Below, piece by piece: positions 35,501-44,774 of a DNA stretch of 64,000 nt. Each line of letters opens with the position of its first letter. Positions within the stretch are counted from its first letter, which is position 1. The position numbers and the translations under genes are program-made. Under the pieces are notes generated by a model. That model was not told the DNA's origin. It did not search any database and worked only from the letters and a program-made list of their open reading frames with translations. Location: positions 1,054,001 through 1,118,000 of the forward strand of contig JAUIRK010001034.1 in assembly GCA_030549495.1 (NCBI GenBank), given 5' to 3'. Source of the stretch: Nectonema munidae. Taxonomy: Eukaryota; Nematomorpha; Nectonematoida; Nectonematidae.

Positions 35501-37495
35501 ACATTCAAAAAATATATAAACCTAAGAAGTAACATGGGCAATCTGAGAAAGCGTTAATGTTTTTGAGAAATCAGCACATGTGTCTATTTAAATATTCTAC
35601 TCATATTGAAAGCGATTTTCTCGTATTAAACAATGATCATAAAATTAACTTTATTTTTGACTTTAAACAACCTTAAACACAAGATACATTATTAATACTT
35701 GATTTATTAAAAATATTTTTAAACTAAAAACTTGGGTTCATTTTAATAAAAGAAATAATCTCTTGATGATGTTTAAGTTTTGGCTGATTAATATTTTCGC
35801 ATATTTAACTGTTTATCGAGCACAGCCGACATATGTCGACTTTACAAAAATGTGAATCGTCTGCGTTTATTAATGCTTTTAAATACAAATCTTCTGCTTT
35901 ATACTGGATATCGTCTGATTATTCTGGTCGTTAACGGCTTAAGATGAATATTTTTCATGAAAATATTTGAAAAAATTATCCCCATTTTGTGAGCTAAAAT
36001 TGGACGGATTAGTGAATAAGAATTTAAGTCTTGATTCTTTTTCTTTCTCTTTAAGGTGAACCGCACATGGATGGAGATGATGGCGATTTGCACGTCAAAT
36101 TCATTCGTAAAACGTAATCTCGCTCTCATTTTCTCACATTCCACAGCAACGAAGAACAAACGTCCGAAATATTTCATTCTCTCCTTGTTTTTATTAAAGC
36201 ACATTTTTGTGTGAAACTTAATTTTAATTCTTCAAAGGATAACTTTCAGTAAGGTGGTTAGATTTTAATTTTGCAACCGTCTAACGATCAATAAGTTCAA
36301 TGAAATATCAAGTTCTAATTAGAGAGTTTGGCGGACAAAAGCCCCTCCATAGAAGCAATTAAATAGAAAGAACAAAATTCAAGAAGTCATGTATGCAACA
36401 TAATCTGTAATTTCTGTGCCCAGATTTGTTAAGCAAATGCAGGGTAGAGCATGTTTCGGTTAAAATTAACAGTAACTGAGATTGGCCCTAAATTTTGACT
36501 GATAAGACAATCTTTCTTCAAGAAAAGTGAGGCCCTAAACAAATTTCTTGACACATTTAAGTTATTTTCTTCGTTTTCACCTACAGACATCCAATCTACG
36601 AACGGAGGAACAACAACTTGTACACAAACATCACCATCTCCCTCCTTCAATCTTTGACTGGATTTGAAAAAGAACTTCTGCACTTTAATGACAAAAAAGT
36701 AAATTTAAAAATTTTTGATTACGTTATCCTATTTTACTTTGTAGTTTGTTACATTTAATGCTTTTTTGGTTTCTTACAATATACTTTTTAGTTGCTTTCT
36801 ATGCACTAATAAATCTTATCCTTTTACGCTTTATTTTAATCTTTTCAGAACACACTAGAAATATTATATGGCATTTTTGGTTTAAATTCTTCTTTTTCAC
36901 TAAGTTTTTAAAAAAGTTTAGCAACTTTAAGTTTATTTTTCCTCTTTGGTATTTTACATATATATTTTTATCGTAAAATTAATTTTTTTTTATATTGAAT
37001 AAAACTTTTAATTCAGTTCTGTAAATGTAGGTCCTTTTTTTAATATGAAGTTCATTTTTTTAATCTGAAATTCAATTGTTTTAATTTTAACGTAAAACTG
37101 TGTAGTTAGTCAGACCGCTAGATCATTTGATTCATTACTTTAGTGGGTGAACCGCTATCACTGTTATCTTGGAAGAATGCTAAGGTGTGTATATATAATA
37201 CTCTTTTGCAGATAACAATAGATCGAAAGGCCAAAGTGACCAGACCCGGCGAAATAGTGGTCATCAAGAACAAAGGAATGCCTCTTTTCGATAATTTACA
37301 GAAGTTCGGCGATCTCTATGTCACCTTTGACGTGCAGTACCCATCAATAGACTTCTCAGCTACCAAAAGATCAGGTACACTTTATTAAACTTGAACTCGT
37401 GGACATCGTCTTTGTATTTTTCTTCAGAACTAAAGAGAGTTATTGATGAGGCCTCCTTTTCCATTAAAGCTTATAATGGTTTTACCAAGATGTGA
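23364..37495 (+). CDS. DNAJB11: DnaJ homolog subfamily B member 11 (ERdj3), nine exons, 5' exon missing
   Basis: An ER-lumen Hsp40 co-chaperone that delivers unfolded clients to BiP and stimulates its ATPase. The nine exons are 23364-23520, 26863-26963, 31008-31140, 34043-34185, 35125-35207, 36056-36113, 36587-36698, 37212-37374 and 37428-37495. They total 1018 nt, one base plus 339 codons including TGA. Joined, they give an N-terminal J domain with HPD ([11 protein letters not shown]), a short Gly/Phe stretch [11 protein letters not shown], domain I with the diagnostic cysteines CNC and CDSC ([18 protein letters not shown]), [31 protein letters not shown], and the end YNGFTKM. The length matches mature human DNAJB11 (about 336 residues) almost exactly. 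All splice phases agree. The signal-peptide exon, which should end in a split codon, was not found. The introns are heavily loaded with transposons. Confidence 0.95.
23521..26862 (+). other. DNAJB11 intron 1
   Basis: No transposase or other gene is recognised in this 3.3-kb intron. Near 26440-26515 a tRNA-like segment occurs (box B-like cgggttcgctccgg), probably a SINE relic. Small open frames around 23867-24541 lack motifs and are taken as chance. Confidence 0.6.
26863..26963 (+). CDS. DNAJB11: DNAJB11 exon (end of J domain)
   Basis: The acceptor is tttttcttttag. The exon reads [18 protein letters not shown], then [14 protein letters not shown], and leaves two bases (AG) of a Ser codon completed by the next exon. 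The donor gtttag is weak but phase-compatible. Confidence 0.9.
27046..27332. mobile_element. Tc1/mariner-type MITE in DNAJB11 intron 2
   Basis: A 17-bp perfect terminal inverted repeat, TACCATTTTTACTTTAA, bounds 287 bp with TA dinucleotides outside both ends (27044-27045 and 27333-27334). This is the Tc1/mariner target signature. The inverted match resumes inward (cgcgtcttcttattttta) after a roughly 21-base extra segment in the left arm. There is no coding content. Confidence 0.75.
27580..28672 (+). pseudogene. piggyBac transposase relic (copy B) in DNAJB11 intron 2
   Basis: The + strand frame at 27666-27869 reads [18 protein letters not shown], then [15 protein letters not shown]. The latter matches the first catalytic block DESMIPYFGRH, with Glu in place of the usual Asp. 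[10 protein letters not shown] (about 27890) follows in the same style. After a strongly decayed middle, a cysteine-rich C-terminal domain is legible at about 28555-28672: [20 protein letters not shown], then LCVACN and YH. Many stops and frame changes make it non-coding. It belongs to a different piggyBac lineage from copy A (ESMIPYFG type versus EQLYGYRG). Confidence 0.82.
28673..30886 (+). other. DNAJB11 intron 2, unassigned part
   Basis: AT-rich with no recognised gene. An 81-codon - strand open frame (29661-29906, containing [18 protein letters not shown]) has an amphipathic, coiled-coil-like composition but no recognisable family. It could be a fragment of another element. Confidence 0.45.
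30891..31014 (+). repeat. 78-bp tandem duplication of a splice-acceptor region
   Basis: The block starting gaagcaatatgtcattttca occurs at 30891 and again at 30969. Each copy ends in cgttttattttag followed by c and a T run. The second copy supplies the acceptor of DNAJB11 exon 3 (AG at 31006-31007). The first supplies an identical acceptor at 30928-30929. Use of the upstream copy would put a TAA in frame within three codons, so it would not make full-length protein. Confidence 0.88.
31008..31140 (+). CDS. DNAJB11: DNAJB11 exon (Gly/Phe stretch and start of domain I)
   Basis: It reads [20 protein letters not shown], then [20 protein letters not shown] and IE. It aligns to FFGDFGFMFGG and VEVTLEEVYAGNFVE of the family. 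The donor gttact after GAA is non-consensus. It is chosen because the next exon then continues LLRVKPAFE in phase, matching VVRNKPV. Confidence 0.9.
31751..32170 (+). pseudogene. RTE-like LINE reverse transcriptase fragment in DNAJB11 intron 3
   Basis: A 139-codon open stretch with [57 protein letters not shown] and [11 protein letters not shown]. These are the first reverse-transcriptase blocks in the wording used by RTE/L1-like LINEs (SWxxxxxxxxYK.KG, YRxIxLLxxxxKxxERV, QxGFxxGxST). The reading stops before the VPQG and YxDD blocks, so it is 3'-truncated. An upstream piece (31500-31640, [17 protein letters not shown]) may be part of the same element's endonuclease, but that is weak. Confidence 0.78.
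32171..34042 (+). other. DNAJB11 intron 3, unassigned part
   Basis: There is no confident gene. A hAT-style end (caggggcgtcgctgaaatc) is seen at about 32266 without a partner. A long C-run occurs at about 33592-33612. An open, protein-like stretch just before exon 4 (33935-34030, [18 protein letters not shown]) lacks a family and splice context. Confidence 0.45.
34043..34185 (+). CDS. DNAJB11: DNAJB11 exon (cysteine motifs)
   Basis: The acceptor is aaaatttacag. The exon reads [20 protein letters not shown], then [20 protein letters not shown] and CDSCPNV. The paired CxC and CxxC motifs are diagnostic for the DNAJB11 branch, where they form the disulfide-stabilised insert used in client binding. 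The donor is gtacat. Confidence 0.96.
35125..35207 (+). CDS. DNAJB11: DNAJB11 exon ([12 protein letters not shown])
   Basis: The acceptor is ttgatttcag. The exon reads [20 protein letters not shown], then HTYRFSEE, aligning with [20 protein letters not shown] of the family. The donor gtaatt splits a Gly codon that the next exon completes. Confidence 0.93.
36056..36113 (+). CDS. DNAJB11: DNAJB11 exon ([12 protein letters not shown])
   Basis: The acceptor is tttctctttaag. This 58-nt exon encodes [19 protein letters not shown], the conserved GEGEPHVDGEPGDL block. The donor gtaatc follows two bases of a Thr codon. Confidence 0.93.
36587..36698 (+). CDS. DNAJB11: DNAJB11 exon ([14 protein letters not shown])
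   Basis: The acceptor is ttttcacctacag. The exon reads [20 protein letters not shown], then [18 protein letters not shown], matching HPIFERRGDDLYTNVTISL and GFEMDITHLDG. The donor is gtaaat. Confidence 0.95.
37212..37374 (+). CDS. DNAJB11: DNAJB11 exon (C-terminal domain II)
   Basis: The acceptor is ctcttttgcag. The exon reads [20 protein letters not shown], then [20 protein letters not shown] and [14 protein letters not shown]. It aligns with KITRPGAKLWKKGEGLP and LIITFDVDFP. The donor is gtacac. Confidence 0.95.
37428..37495 (+). CDS. DNAJB11: DNAJB11 last exon
   Basis: The acceptor is tttttcttcag after a 53-bp intron. The exon reads [20 protein letters not shown], then KM and TGA (37493-37495). 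The ending resembles VYNGLQGY of the human protein. No KDEL-type retrieval tail is present, as is usual for this family. Confidence 0.93.
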
Positions 37496-37657
37496 TTGCT
37501 TGCTTGTTCAGCACGCACTGCTTACTATTCAAACCTTCAGCACAGTCCGACTTTCAATGGAACTAAAATTTTTGTAATAGTCATGTTCCATGATAGTAAC
37601 AGATTTTATCATCTCAAAACCGTGATTAACACTTTTACATCATATACTTCTATCTTT

Positions 37658-37663
37658 AATAAA
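37658..37663 (+). terminator. Polyadenylation signal AATAAA for DNAJB11
   Basis: It lies about 163 bases after the DNAJB11 stop codon on the same strand, in an otherwise non-coding AT-rich 3' region. Confidence 0.65.
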
Positions 37664-38329
37664 TCTTTTATTCCTTGTATTTCACTACTCGCTTTTTTAT
37701 AATTCATTTTTTAAAACATGCTTTTTTTATTTTGTCACAACACCGGTCTCTACGATGAAAGCGTTACGTTACATTTCATCAGGCGACACTTCATCGATAC
37801 CTTTCATCATTCGTCATTTTATCACGACTCTGAGTGACAATGTTGCGAAACTCATGTATTGTGGATAATTAATTCACAATTGTTTTTTAACCAGCTGTCT
37901 ACATATGAAGAGACAATTGAAAAGTTATTAATTCATATTATCTCATTTGTAATTGTGCTCAATTGTTTAGCAAGAGGATTTATTCGTATTTTTCGTACCT
38001 TTTTACAGAAAGCTTTAATAGAAGAAACTCTATATATAAAAATCTTTCTATATATGATTTATTTTTATTTACCTTAACAAGCTATACTATCACAAATTAA
38101 GTTCTTTAAACTGATTATAAAAAACATCATTTTAATTTGTAATGCTTGTACTAAACAATACTAGTAGCATTTTTCACAAGGTAAAAACCTAAAACGAATC
38201 TTTTTGCTCATGCTCGATTACGCTTATTAAGATTCGATGTATTTTTATCGTAATTTCTATTCCGATACGATTTTACGTTAAAAAAAAGTTAAAATATGAA
38301 TTTTCTTTTTAAACCGTAAGGTAGGCATC

Positions 38330-38745
38330 GTTGGTATAGTGTGTTGAGGAGTAGTGGAGATTTTATAACTATTCTTACTCCTATTCCGTAGTAAAAAAAA
38401 TGTTTACAATGTTACTCTTACTCTGGAGTAAAAAATATTCTGTCATTAATCATTGTTTTAAGAATAATCAAGCTAAATTTAAGAGCTTAGTTACATTATA
38501 TGATAATTGCTAATCAAATTTTAATAAAATGTAACTAAACAAAATACTTAAAAAATAAAATCGACTAAGCGAAAGAAAAAGCTAAATATAATATCAAAAG
38601 AAAATCAAATCATGTTAGTATCTTAAAAATAAGATAGATATCATCAAAAAATACGAGTAATGGAGTAACAAATATACTTCTTTAATCTTACTCCCTGAAA
38701 ATCCTTAGTCCTTGTTCCTTACACTTACTCTTATTTGCTAGCCCT
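38330..38745. mobile_element. Possible hAT MITE, right end clear
   Basis: The right end reads ttgctagccctg at 38734-38745. Inverted copies of an agtaagagtaa-like theme appear on both sides (ttcttactcctattccgtag near 38370 and acgagtaatggagtaac near 38655). This is typical of CAGGGNTAGC-ended hAT MITEs. The left terminus is not clear. Confidence 0.35.
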
Positions 38746-39690
38746 GGTTAAAACTAAAAAGTAGCACACGTATTTATCAAAGAGTTTAAAATTGCAAATT
38801 TAGAATTTCATTTTTATTTAATAAATTAAATTAACAATTTCATTTTTCAATATAAGTTAAATTTTGAAATTTAAACAATAAAAACGATAAAAAGAAAAAT
38901 ATTTTATATTCATCGTCTTAAAAGTATGAGGTGATTGGTTGAAGATACATTATATCTAAATTTGAATTTCACTTGTCTACATATGTAGATATCATGTGTT
39001 AAGATTTACTTTAAGACAGACCATGAAGAATATTGAACAGCTTTGAAATATGAAATGATAACTGATCCACCAAACTGGCTAACAATTAGCTGAATAATTC
39101 TTTTAAGAGATCAGTATTTTCAACCGGTGGTAAATTGACACTGGTGATTCTGTGCATTAAATTTAATCGATGAAGAGCTTATGGTTATGAGAAGGTCTTT
39201 GATTAAGCAGTCCATGGAATAAAGATTGAATGGCATAATGCCAACCTTCTACTTCATTTGTATTCGGGCTACTCTTTCTTCTCAAAATGATTTAAGGTTT
39301 CAATCGGATGAAAGAGACGTAGTAAGCTGCTTATCCATACTTTCATTTTCGGGCGTAGCGTCTGCTGAAATATCAAAGAATTCTTCCACTGAAGCCAACA
39401 GAACTATATAGAGGCAGAGCAGGTATAGAGTTTTAATGTTGCTAGTTCTCGACTAGATTCCATTGCTACTTTTATCCCCAACTCAAAAGCTTTCCTGTGC
39501 ACGTACTGGAAGAAATAGTCTTTAATTTCTGTGTTTGGATACTAGTTTTAATTGTTTGAGTTAGCTCTAGGTGTTAAAAATCGATTGTGAATTTAGTTTG
39601 AAAATAGTAAAGGTCGAAAAATTTTGGAGTATGCATTTTTTTTAAAAAAATCTATATTTTATGAAAATTTTTGAAAAGGGTGTCGACACT
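38746..39690. other. No gene recognised
   Basis: AT-rich non-coding sequence. A 61-codon open frame at 39226-39411 shows no motif. Confidence 0.4.
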
Positions 39691-39696
39691 TTTAAT

Positions 39697-40080
39697 GGTG
39701 ACAGACAAAATATCGACGCAAATATTTCTTTATAGTATTGCTACTAATGCTATGACTAACTTGTAATACTTATACCACTTTTAATAATAACAAAAAATAA
39801 TTAAAAAAAATTTATTCCAAACTAAATTTATAAAGTATAATTTTATTCAAAACAATATAAAAAATTAATTTAAAGTTCACTAAGTTGACTTTTTTGAATT
39901 TGTAAGAGAAGTAATAGTAAAACAATAAAAGTATAGAAAAATATGGAAACAGGTAATAACTAAAGGATAAATAGTAAGAGAAGTAATAGTAGTAAAACAA
40001 TAAAAAAATTATGAAAATCGACAATATGTCTTACATGATGAAATGTCGACCATAAATCTGTCGACATTTTGTCCATCACC
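39697..40080. mobile_element. MITE with GGTGA..GACAAAATGTCGAC ends
   Basis: The left ggtgacagacaaaatatcgac and the reverse complement of the right end (ggtgatggacaaaatgtcgac) form a 21-bp imperfect terminal inverted repeat with three mismatches, about 384 bp apart. Inside is a 73-bp direct repeat (gtaagagaagtaatagt at about 39902 and 39978). No matching target duplication is seen, so the superfamily is uncertain. Confidence 0.6.
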
Positions 40081-41171
40081 TTTTTGTCTGTTTACGAATT
40101 TATCGTATAGAAGGAAATTTTTTACCATAAAATATTATTTCCAGATTTTATCTTGTTGGAGTTCATGTAAGAAGTGGCTTTATCATAGTTTTTCCAATGA
40201 AGATATTTATTGTGATTCGTGACGAGCTATTTTTATTTCCTCAATGACGGGGCAGGTTCTTTTTTCCTAAAATATTGATTATTATAAAAAATTATTGCTT
40301 GAATCCACTAAATAATTGATTGCGAATTTGATGGTGTAATTTATTTTTCATAAAAATCAATCATACCTGTCAAAAAATGAACAAACTTATCAATCAATGC
40401 AAAATTTATAAGCTTTAAAATATATCAAAATCATATATATATCATATCAGTATATTCTAGCCTAGCTCTGTCTATTTATTTTTTATAAACATTTTTTAAA
40501 TAATTTTATCACATATAATAATATCCTATTTTCAAATATATTCCATTTAATTCTGATTTTTATTTCGTTTGCAAACAAAACCTGCCAAAAAGCGATGGCG
40601 ATACTTCTCAAATTCCGGGGTTTCGCAAATAAGTTATCTTCTCAGATTTCATATGCTTTTTGCAATCAATTTTAACGCAAATTACACAATTCTGGTATGG
40701 TGCATTCAATGATGATGATATTTTTTGATGAAAATCAATCAAGGTTGAGAAAAAAGTGATTTAAAATATGTACCCATTTGAGAATTGAATTGTTTATCAA
40801 CGATATATAAAATTAAAAAAACTATAACGCGTTTAAATTTATCTCTATTCCATATTGTCTTCCTAATAACTATTAAATATCGAAAACTATCGATACTGAA
40901 TCAATAACAGGCTCTATTCATTAAAGTCTCTATTTCAATACATACTAAAATACTTCAAACCATAAACAACTCTACGAAGAAGCAACTCTTGTGCTACAAA
41001 CATTTGGCTTTGGCTGAGTCGCGATTCATAGATTAAAATTTCGAATATTCGTTAGCATACAAATACTATGTCGTTATCCTTATCGTTAATTTCAAAAATT
41101 TTATGATGAAAGTCAATGTTTATGAAAAGTCGAGTGATGAACTGTATTAGTGAAATGTAGCGTAGAGTGTT

Positions 41172-42785
41172 CATTCCGGGATTCCTGGTACCCGGTGAAT
41201 TTTATAATTTTTATGATCCTCGGACACAAATTTCAAATTCCTTGAGGAAGATGTTTTCAATTTCTTTTAAAACAGGCTGCCATTCTTATTTGTTTTTCAA
41301 TCAATCCATTATTCTGTTATCCTTCATGGCACACCCTCGGTACGTGGAAGAAAATCGTTCACATACAACACTTCAAAATGAAATTTTCATTTCTCCCTTT
41401 CTGTTTTTCTCTTTTCTTTTGCAACACAAAATTTTTGTTAGACTTGTTTGAAGAAAATGCATTTATTGTAGGCAGTTATTGGAAACAAATGGTTCAAATA
41501 CTAAAGGTATGATAAACTACCTTAAACTAAAGTATGATATCCAACTGAAAAAGGGAGAAAACAAACCGCCAGTTTCAAAAAATCGATGTTTTTTGGGGGA
41601 AAAATGAAACAATTAAAGGCATAATTTCAAAACTAGTTGTAGTTGATGGACTTAGTTTTAACCAAATTTCTTCAAGTGAAGTTCTGAATCATTTCTTTAA
41701 GTTTGGAAATTATTCATTACATTCTCTAGTCGAAGACCTCAAAATTTTGTAATTTTACCATGAAATAAAAGAAAAAGATATTAAAAATTGGAAAAAATTA
41801 AAAATCAAAGCTATGGATATTCAATTACTTTAGATGAAGCAGCATCGATTAAAAATAGAAGAGGTTATGGTTAGGTTTTAAAAAATGGTAAAAATTTTCA
41901 GAAAATCTGTGAAAAATGATACTTTACAAGAAATAGTAAAAGAAAATGGTTTAGAACAGTTTATATCTGATGCTTGAAATATTTTTGAAAATAAAAGATG
42001 AAATTAAATTTGTATTATCTTCAACAAAGCTAAGTAATGATACTCGTCTTCTAAGATTTATTTATAATGATCTGAAATTTGCTAATATTTAGAGCCGATA
42101 AAAGTTGCGTGTGAATATTTATGCAGAAAAGAAGGGAATGTTATTATGTTGGATAAAGTTCACAAAAACTAAACTTGAAAATTTAAATCTCAAATTTGTA
42201 AAAAAGATTTTAAACTCTTTCAATGTGAGAACAAAAGAAAGAATTAATAAAAAAACTCATCCATTTATCTAATTTTCTAGATTGTTCAAAATTTCTCAAT
42301 ATAAAATTATGATGAAAAGATAAATAAAAAAGAAATAATTAAAACAGCTTCAAGTCATTATTTGCTTATATTCAGATCAAGAGTTTGAAAAGGTAGCCAG
42401 AAAGTGACTTTTAACTCATGTTACATAAAAGCAAGAAGAAAGAAAAGGTATAAAAGAAGAACTTAAGGATTTTTTATAAAAAAAGTGAACAATATGATCA
42501 CAACGAAATTTCAAGTATCACGCGTGTAATGAAAAAATCATTTGAGTTGTTCGTAGAAACAAAAAACCAAAAATGATGAAAAAGTTGTTTAAAGACAATT
42601 TCTGTCGATCCTGAAAGAGTGTTTTCAGCAATGGAGTATTTTTCAATTAAAATAAGAAACCAATTGAATGATGAAACATTAAAGCCTCTTGTGTTTCTTC
42701 GTTTTTATTTTCGTGCATGCTAGTAAATAAAAAGTAAAAAATTTTATAATCCCCGTGGAAAAACTAAAAATTTTCGAGGTTCTCG
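41172..42785 (+). mobile_element. hAT element with BED-type transposase relic
   Basis: The ends cattccgggattcctggtaccc (left) and, reversed, cattccccgggtagcgagaa (right) form imperfect inverted repeats of about 30 bp. They include gaatttt/cgaaaatttt subterminal matches. Inside, the + strand carries pieces of a hAT transposase: a BED-finger tail ETNGSNTKGMINYLKLKYDI (about 41478), GIISKLVVVDGLSFNQISSS (41620), and at 42600-42720 the dimerisation block SVDPERVFSAMEYFSIKIRN. The middle is riddled with stops and frame changes. Target duplications were not confirmed. Confidence 0.78.
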
Positions 42786-43600
42786 CTACCCGGGGAATGG
42801 GAAAATCCTCACCAGGAGGACACACTAGTGTGGCGTGATTAAATGACGGCCAGTCGAGTGATTAAGTGATGTGTGTCGTGATACGAATACAGATTCTTTA
42901 AATCTAGACTAAAGAGACTAGAATAGAAGTGGTTGTGCAACACTGCCCTCACACTAGTGAGGCTCCAAAGAGTCAAATACTGGCCCTGATGGTACACAAT
43001 AAAAAAGCATTTAGATTTGTTGTAATGCCATCACGCTCAAAATCGGTTCCAGATACTTAACGCCTTTATTCCACAAAAGGTAAATAGAACTAATTTTATT
43101 AAAAGAATATAATTTCTAGGATCCATAGTTCTAAAAGTTTATAAAACGCAAAAATTAAAATTTTATACTTAAAAGTATTAACTTGAAAAATTGTCATAGT
43201 GGATGAATTGTGAAGAATTAAAAAAAAGCATAATCCTTGAAATATTTTAGCATCAAAACACTATTGAACATCGATTCATCATACACATATAAAAACAGTT
43301 TGCATGTAACTCTAATTTACATTAAACAAGATTAATTACATGCAAAGGTCATGATTTGTTTGTTTGTTTTAGTCCACCGAAATTTGAGATCATGAAATTG
43401 AATTGAAAAACCTTGTTAAAGCCCCGACACCATAAATGACTTATTACATGATCACTGCTCTATATTATTATGAGATACCTGAATTCACCCTCTTTCTCGA
43501 GGAGTTCGGAGTCAATGTAAACTGGGAAAAAAATAAATGTCGCCCGTCTGGTAAACTCGAATAAAACGAGGGGCAAAGTCAAAGCCAGCCTTTCATCATC
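42786..43600. other. No gene recognised
   Basis: Mixed sequence without coding potential. Two short similar pieces (acactagtgtggcg near 42828 and cacactagtgaggc near 42950) look like chance or a worn direct repeat. Confidence 0.4.
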
Positions 43601-43619
43601 TCTCCCTCCTCAACGGCAA

Positions 43620-43645
43620 GAATCTTCCGCGAGAAACTTCTGGAA
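43620..43645. promoter_or_regulatory. Heat-shock element cluster
   Basis: Three contiguous alternating pentamers fit nGAAn-nTTCn-nGAAn without mismatch: aGAAa, cTTCt, gGAAa (core 43633-43645). Another perfect pair (aGAAt, cTTCc) lies immediately before, at 43619-43628. This matches the HSF1 trimer site. It lies about 60 bp upstream of a TATA box, the usual heat-shock promoter spacing. Confidence 0.7.
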
Positions 43646-43703
43646 AGATGCCTAGATTTTATCCACTATATTGCTTTGTGACTTCCACAATGGAACAATA
43701 CCA

Positions 43704-43710
43704 TATATAA
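43704..43710 (+). promoter_or_regulatory. TATA box (TATATAA)
   Basis: ccatatataagaag sits 58 bases after the heat-shock element cluster. Transcription would be expected to start about 25-32 bases downstream, around cacaattcatcacc (43730-43738). Confidence 0.6.
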
Positions 43711-43734
43711 GAAGCGTAGCAGCACAATTCATCA

Positions 43735-43945
43735 CCATTGATTCCTTTTTGCTCTGCACATAAGCTCTACTTCTGCTCAAGCCCCCTCCCTGGAAAGAAA
43801 AACGCGCGCTCGTCAAGCCAGGTTTGAGAATAGTTCAAGACCTCGTTTTGTCCTCCTCTTTAAACCCCTGTCATCAATGCCTGTGTGTATTAACCCTGTT
43901 TTGCTTATATATTTTTTCTGTCTTTTTGAATAAAGCTTGATGAGT
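43735..43945 (+). ncRNA. Possible short polyadenylated heat-shock transcript
   Basis: From the predicted start near 43735 to an AATAAA signal at 43929-43934 is only about 200 bases. The region is more GC-rich than its surroundings, with a pyrimidine-rich leader (ctctacttctgctcaagccc). No open frame longer than about 18 codons exists. The longest reads MPVCINPVLLIYFFCLFE from 43878 and its stop overlaps the AATAAA. It may be a non-coding RNA, a micropeptide mRNA, a remnant of a heat-shock gene 5' end, or a first exon spliced elsewhere (a weak donor, caggtttga, is at 43819). This is inference from promoter-like signals only. Confidence 0.3.
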
Positions 43946-44570
43946 ACGAGAGGATATTATCTAACCTCTCGAATCATCGCTAAAAGATATGAGAGTTGCT
44001 ACTATGAGAATGCTTTTGATGGAAAAACAGCTATGAGCTTAGATTATTATTGAGATACTCTAGTACAGTGTTTCTTAACGTGGTCGAGGTGGAAGCGGTC
44101 CAAAAATAGTTTTAGAAAAGTGCATATATAAATATTTCAAATTTACATACTATAAAAAATTAATAGAGGAAACAAATAAAAAAGAAGATCAAGGATGACG
44201 TACTCTTTCTTATATTTTGATAATAAAAGCACGAAAAAAATAAATCGATAGCAATAAAAAAATTTGAAGAATTTCATGGCCCCTCAGTCTCACTCATGCT
44301 TTAAATACGGCCAACAGTTTGCGAAAGTATCATACACTCGCGTTTAAAAGAACAAGAGTAAGAGGTGAAGAGTTGGCGTTCTTTAAAAGTTTTTAAGTAT
44401 AAGAAAGTGGAATTTGGATATTTTCCCTCACACTAATCAGGCCGGCCAAAAAGTCATAGTTTTTTGTTCCGACCCCACGCAGATTATTTCATTCCAATGT
44501 TTGGACAGACAGAGAGGCAATGGAGGGAATTAAAGTAAAATAAGAAGGTAAAAATATCGAACAACACGCC

Positions 44571-44576
44571 TTTATT
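44571..44576 (-). terminator. Polyadenylation signal AATAAA for the - strand membrane-protein gene
   Basis: tttatt on the + strand reads AATAAA on the - strand, 70 bases after the stop codon at 44646. Confidence 0.6.
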
Positions 44577-44645
44577 AATCAGGATGAGAAGAAAGATGCG
44601 AAAAGAGAAGAGAAGATAAAGCAGAAAATATGAAGGTGCGCGGAC

Positions 44646-44774
44646 TTAGACAGGATTCTCTCCCATGTCCTCTTCTTCAGGAAAAGTGAAGTCGTAAGGC
44701 TCCAGAAGATCGGGATGAGGAGGATTGACGGGGAAAACCGTGAATTTGAAGAAGTAGACATCGGTGTTGTACGC
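44646..44774 (-). CDS. Membrane-protein exon b with stop codon
   Basis: 129 nt, 42 codons plus TAA. The strong codon-level signal (AYNTDVYFFKFTVFPVN) and the AATAAA downstream argue for a real terminal exon rather than a chance frame. Confidence 0.68.
   Translation of the reverse strand, partial: AYNTDVYFFKFTVFPVNPPHPDLLEPYDFTFPEEEDMGENPV

Noticed and set aside
38289-38753. gttaaaat/gttaaaac as a target duplication for the CCCTG-ended MITE
   Set aside because: The sequence right after the left copy is not a CAGGG-type terminus, so the match is likely chance.
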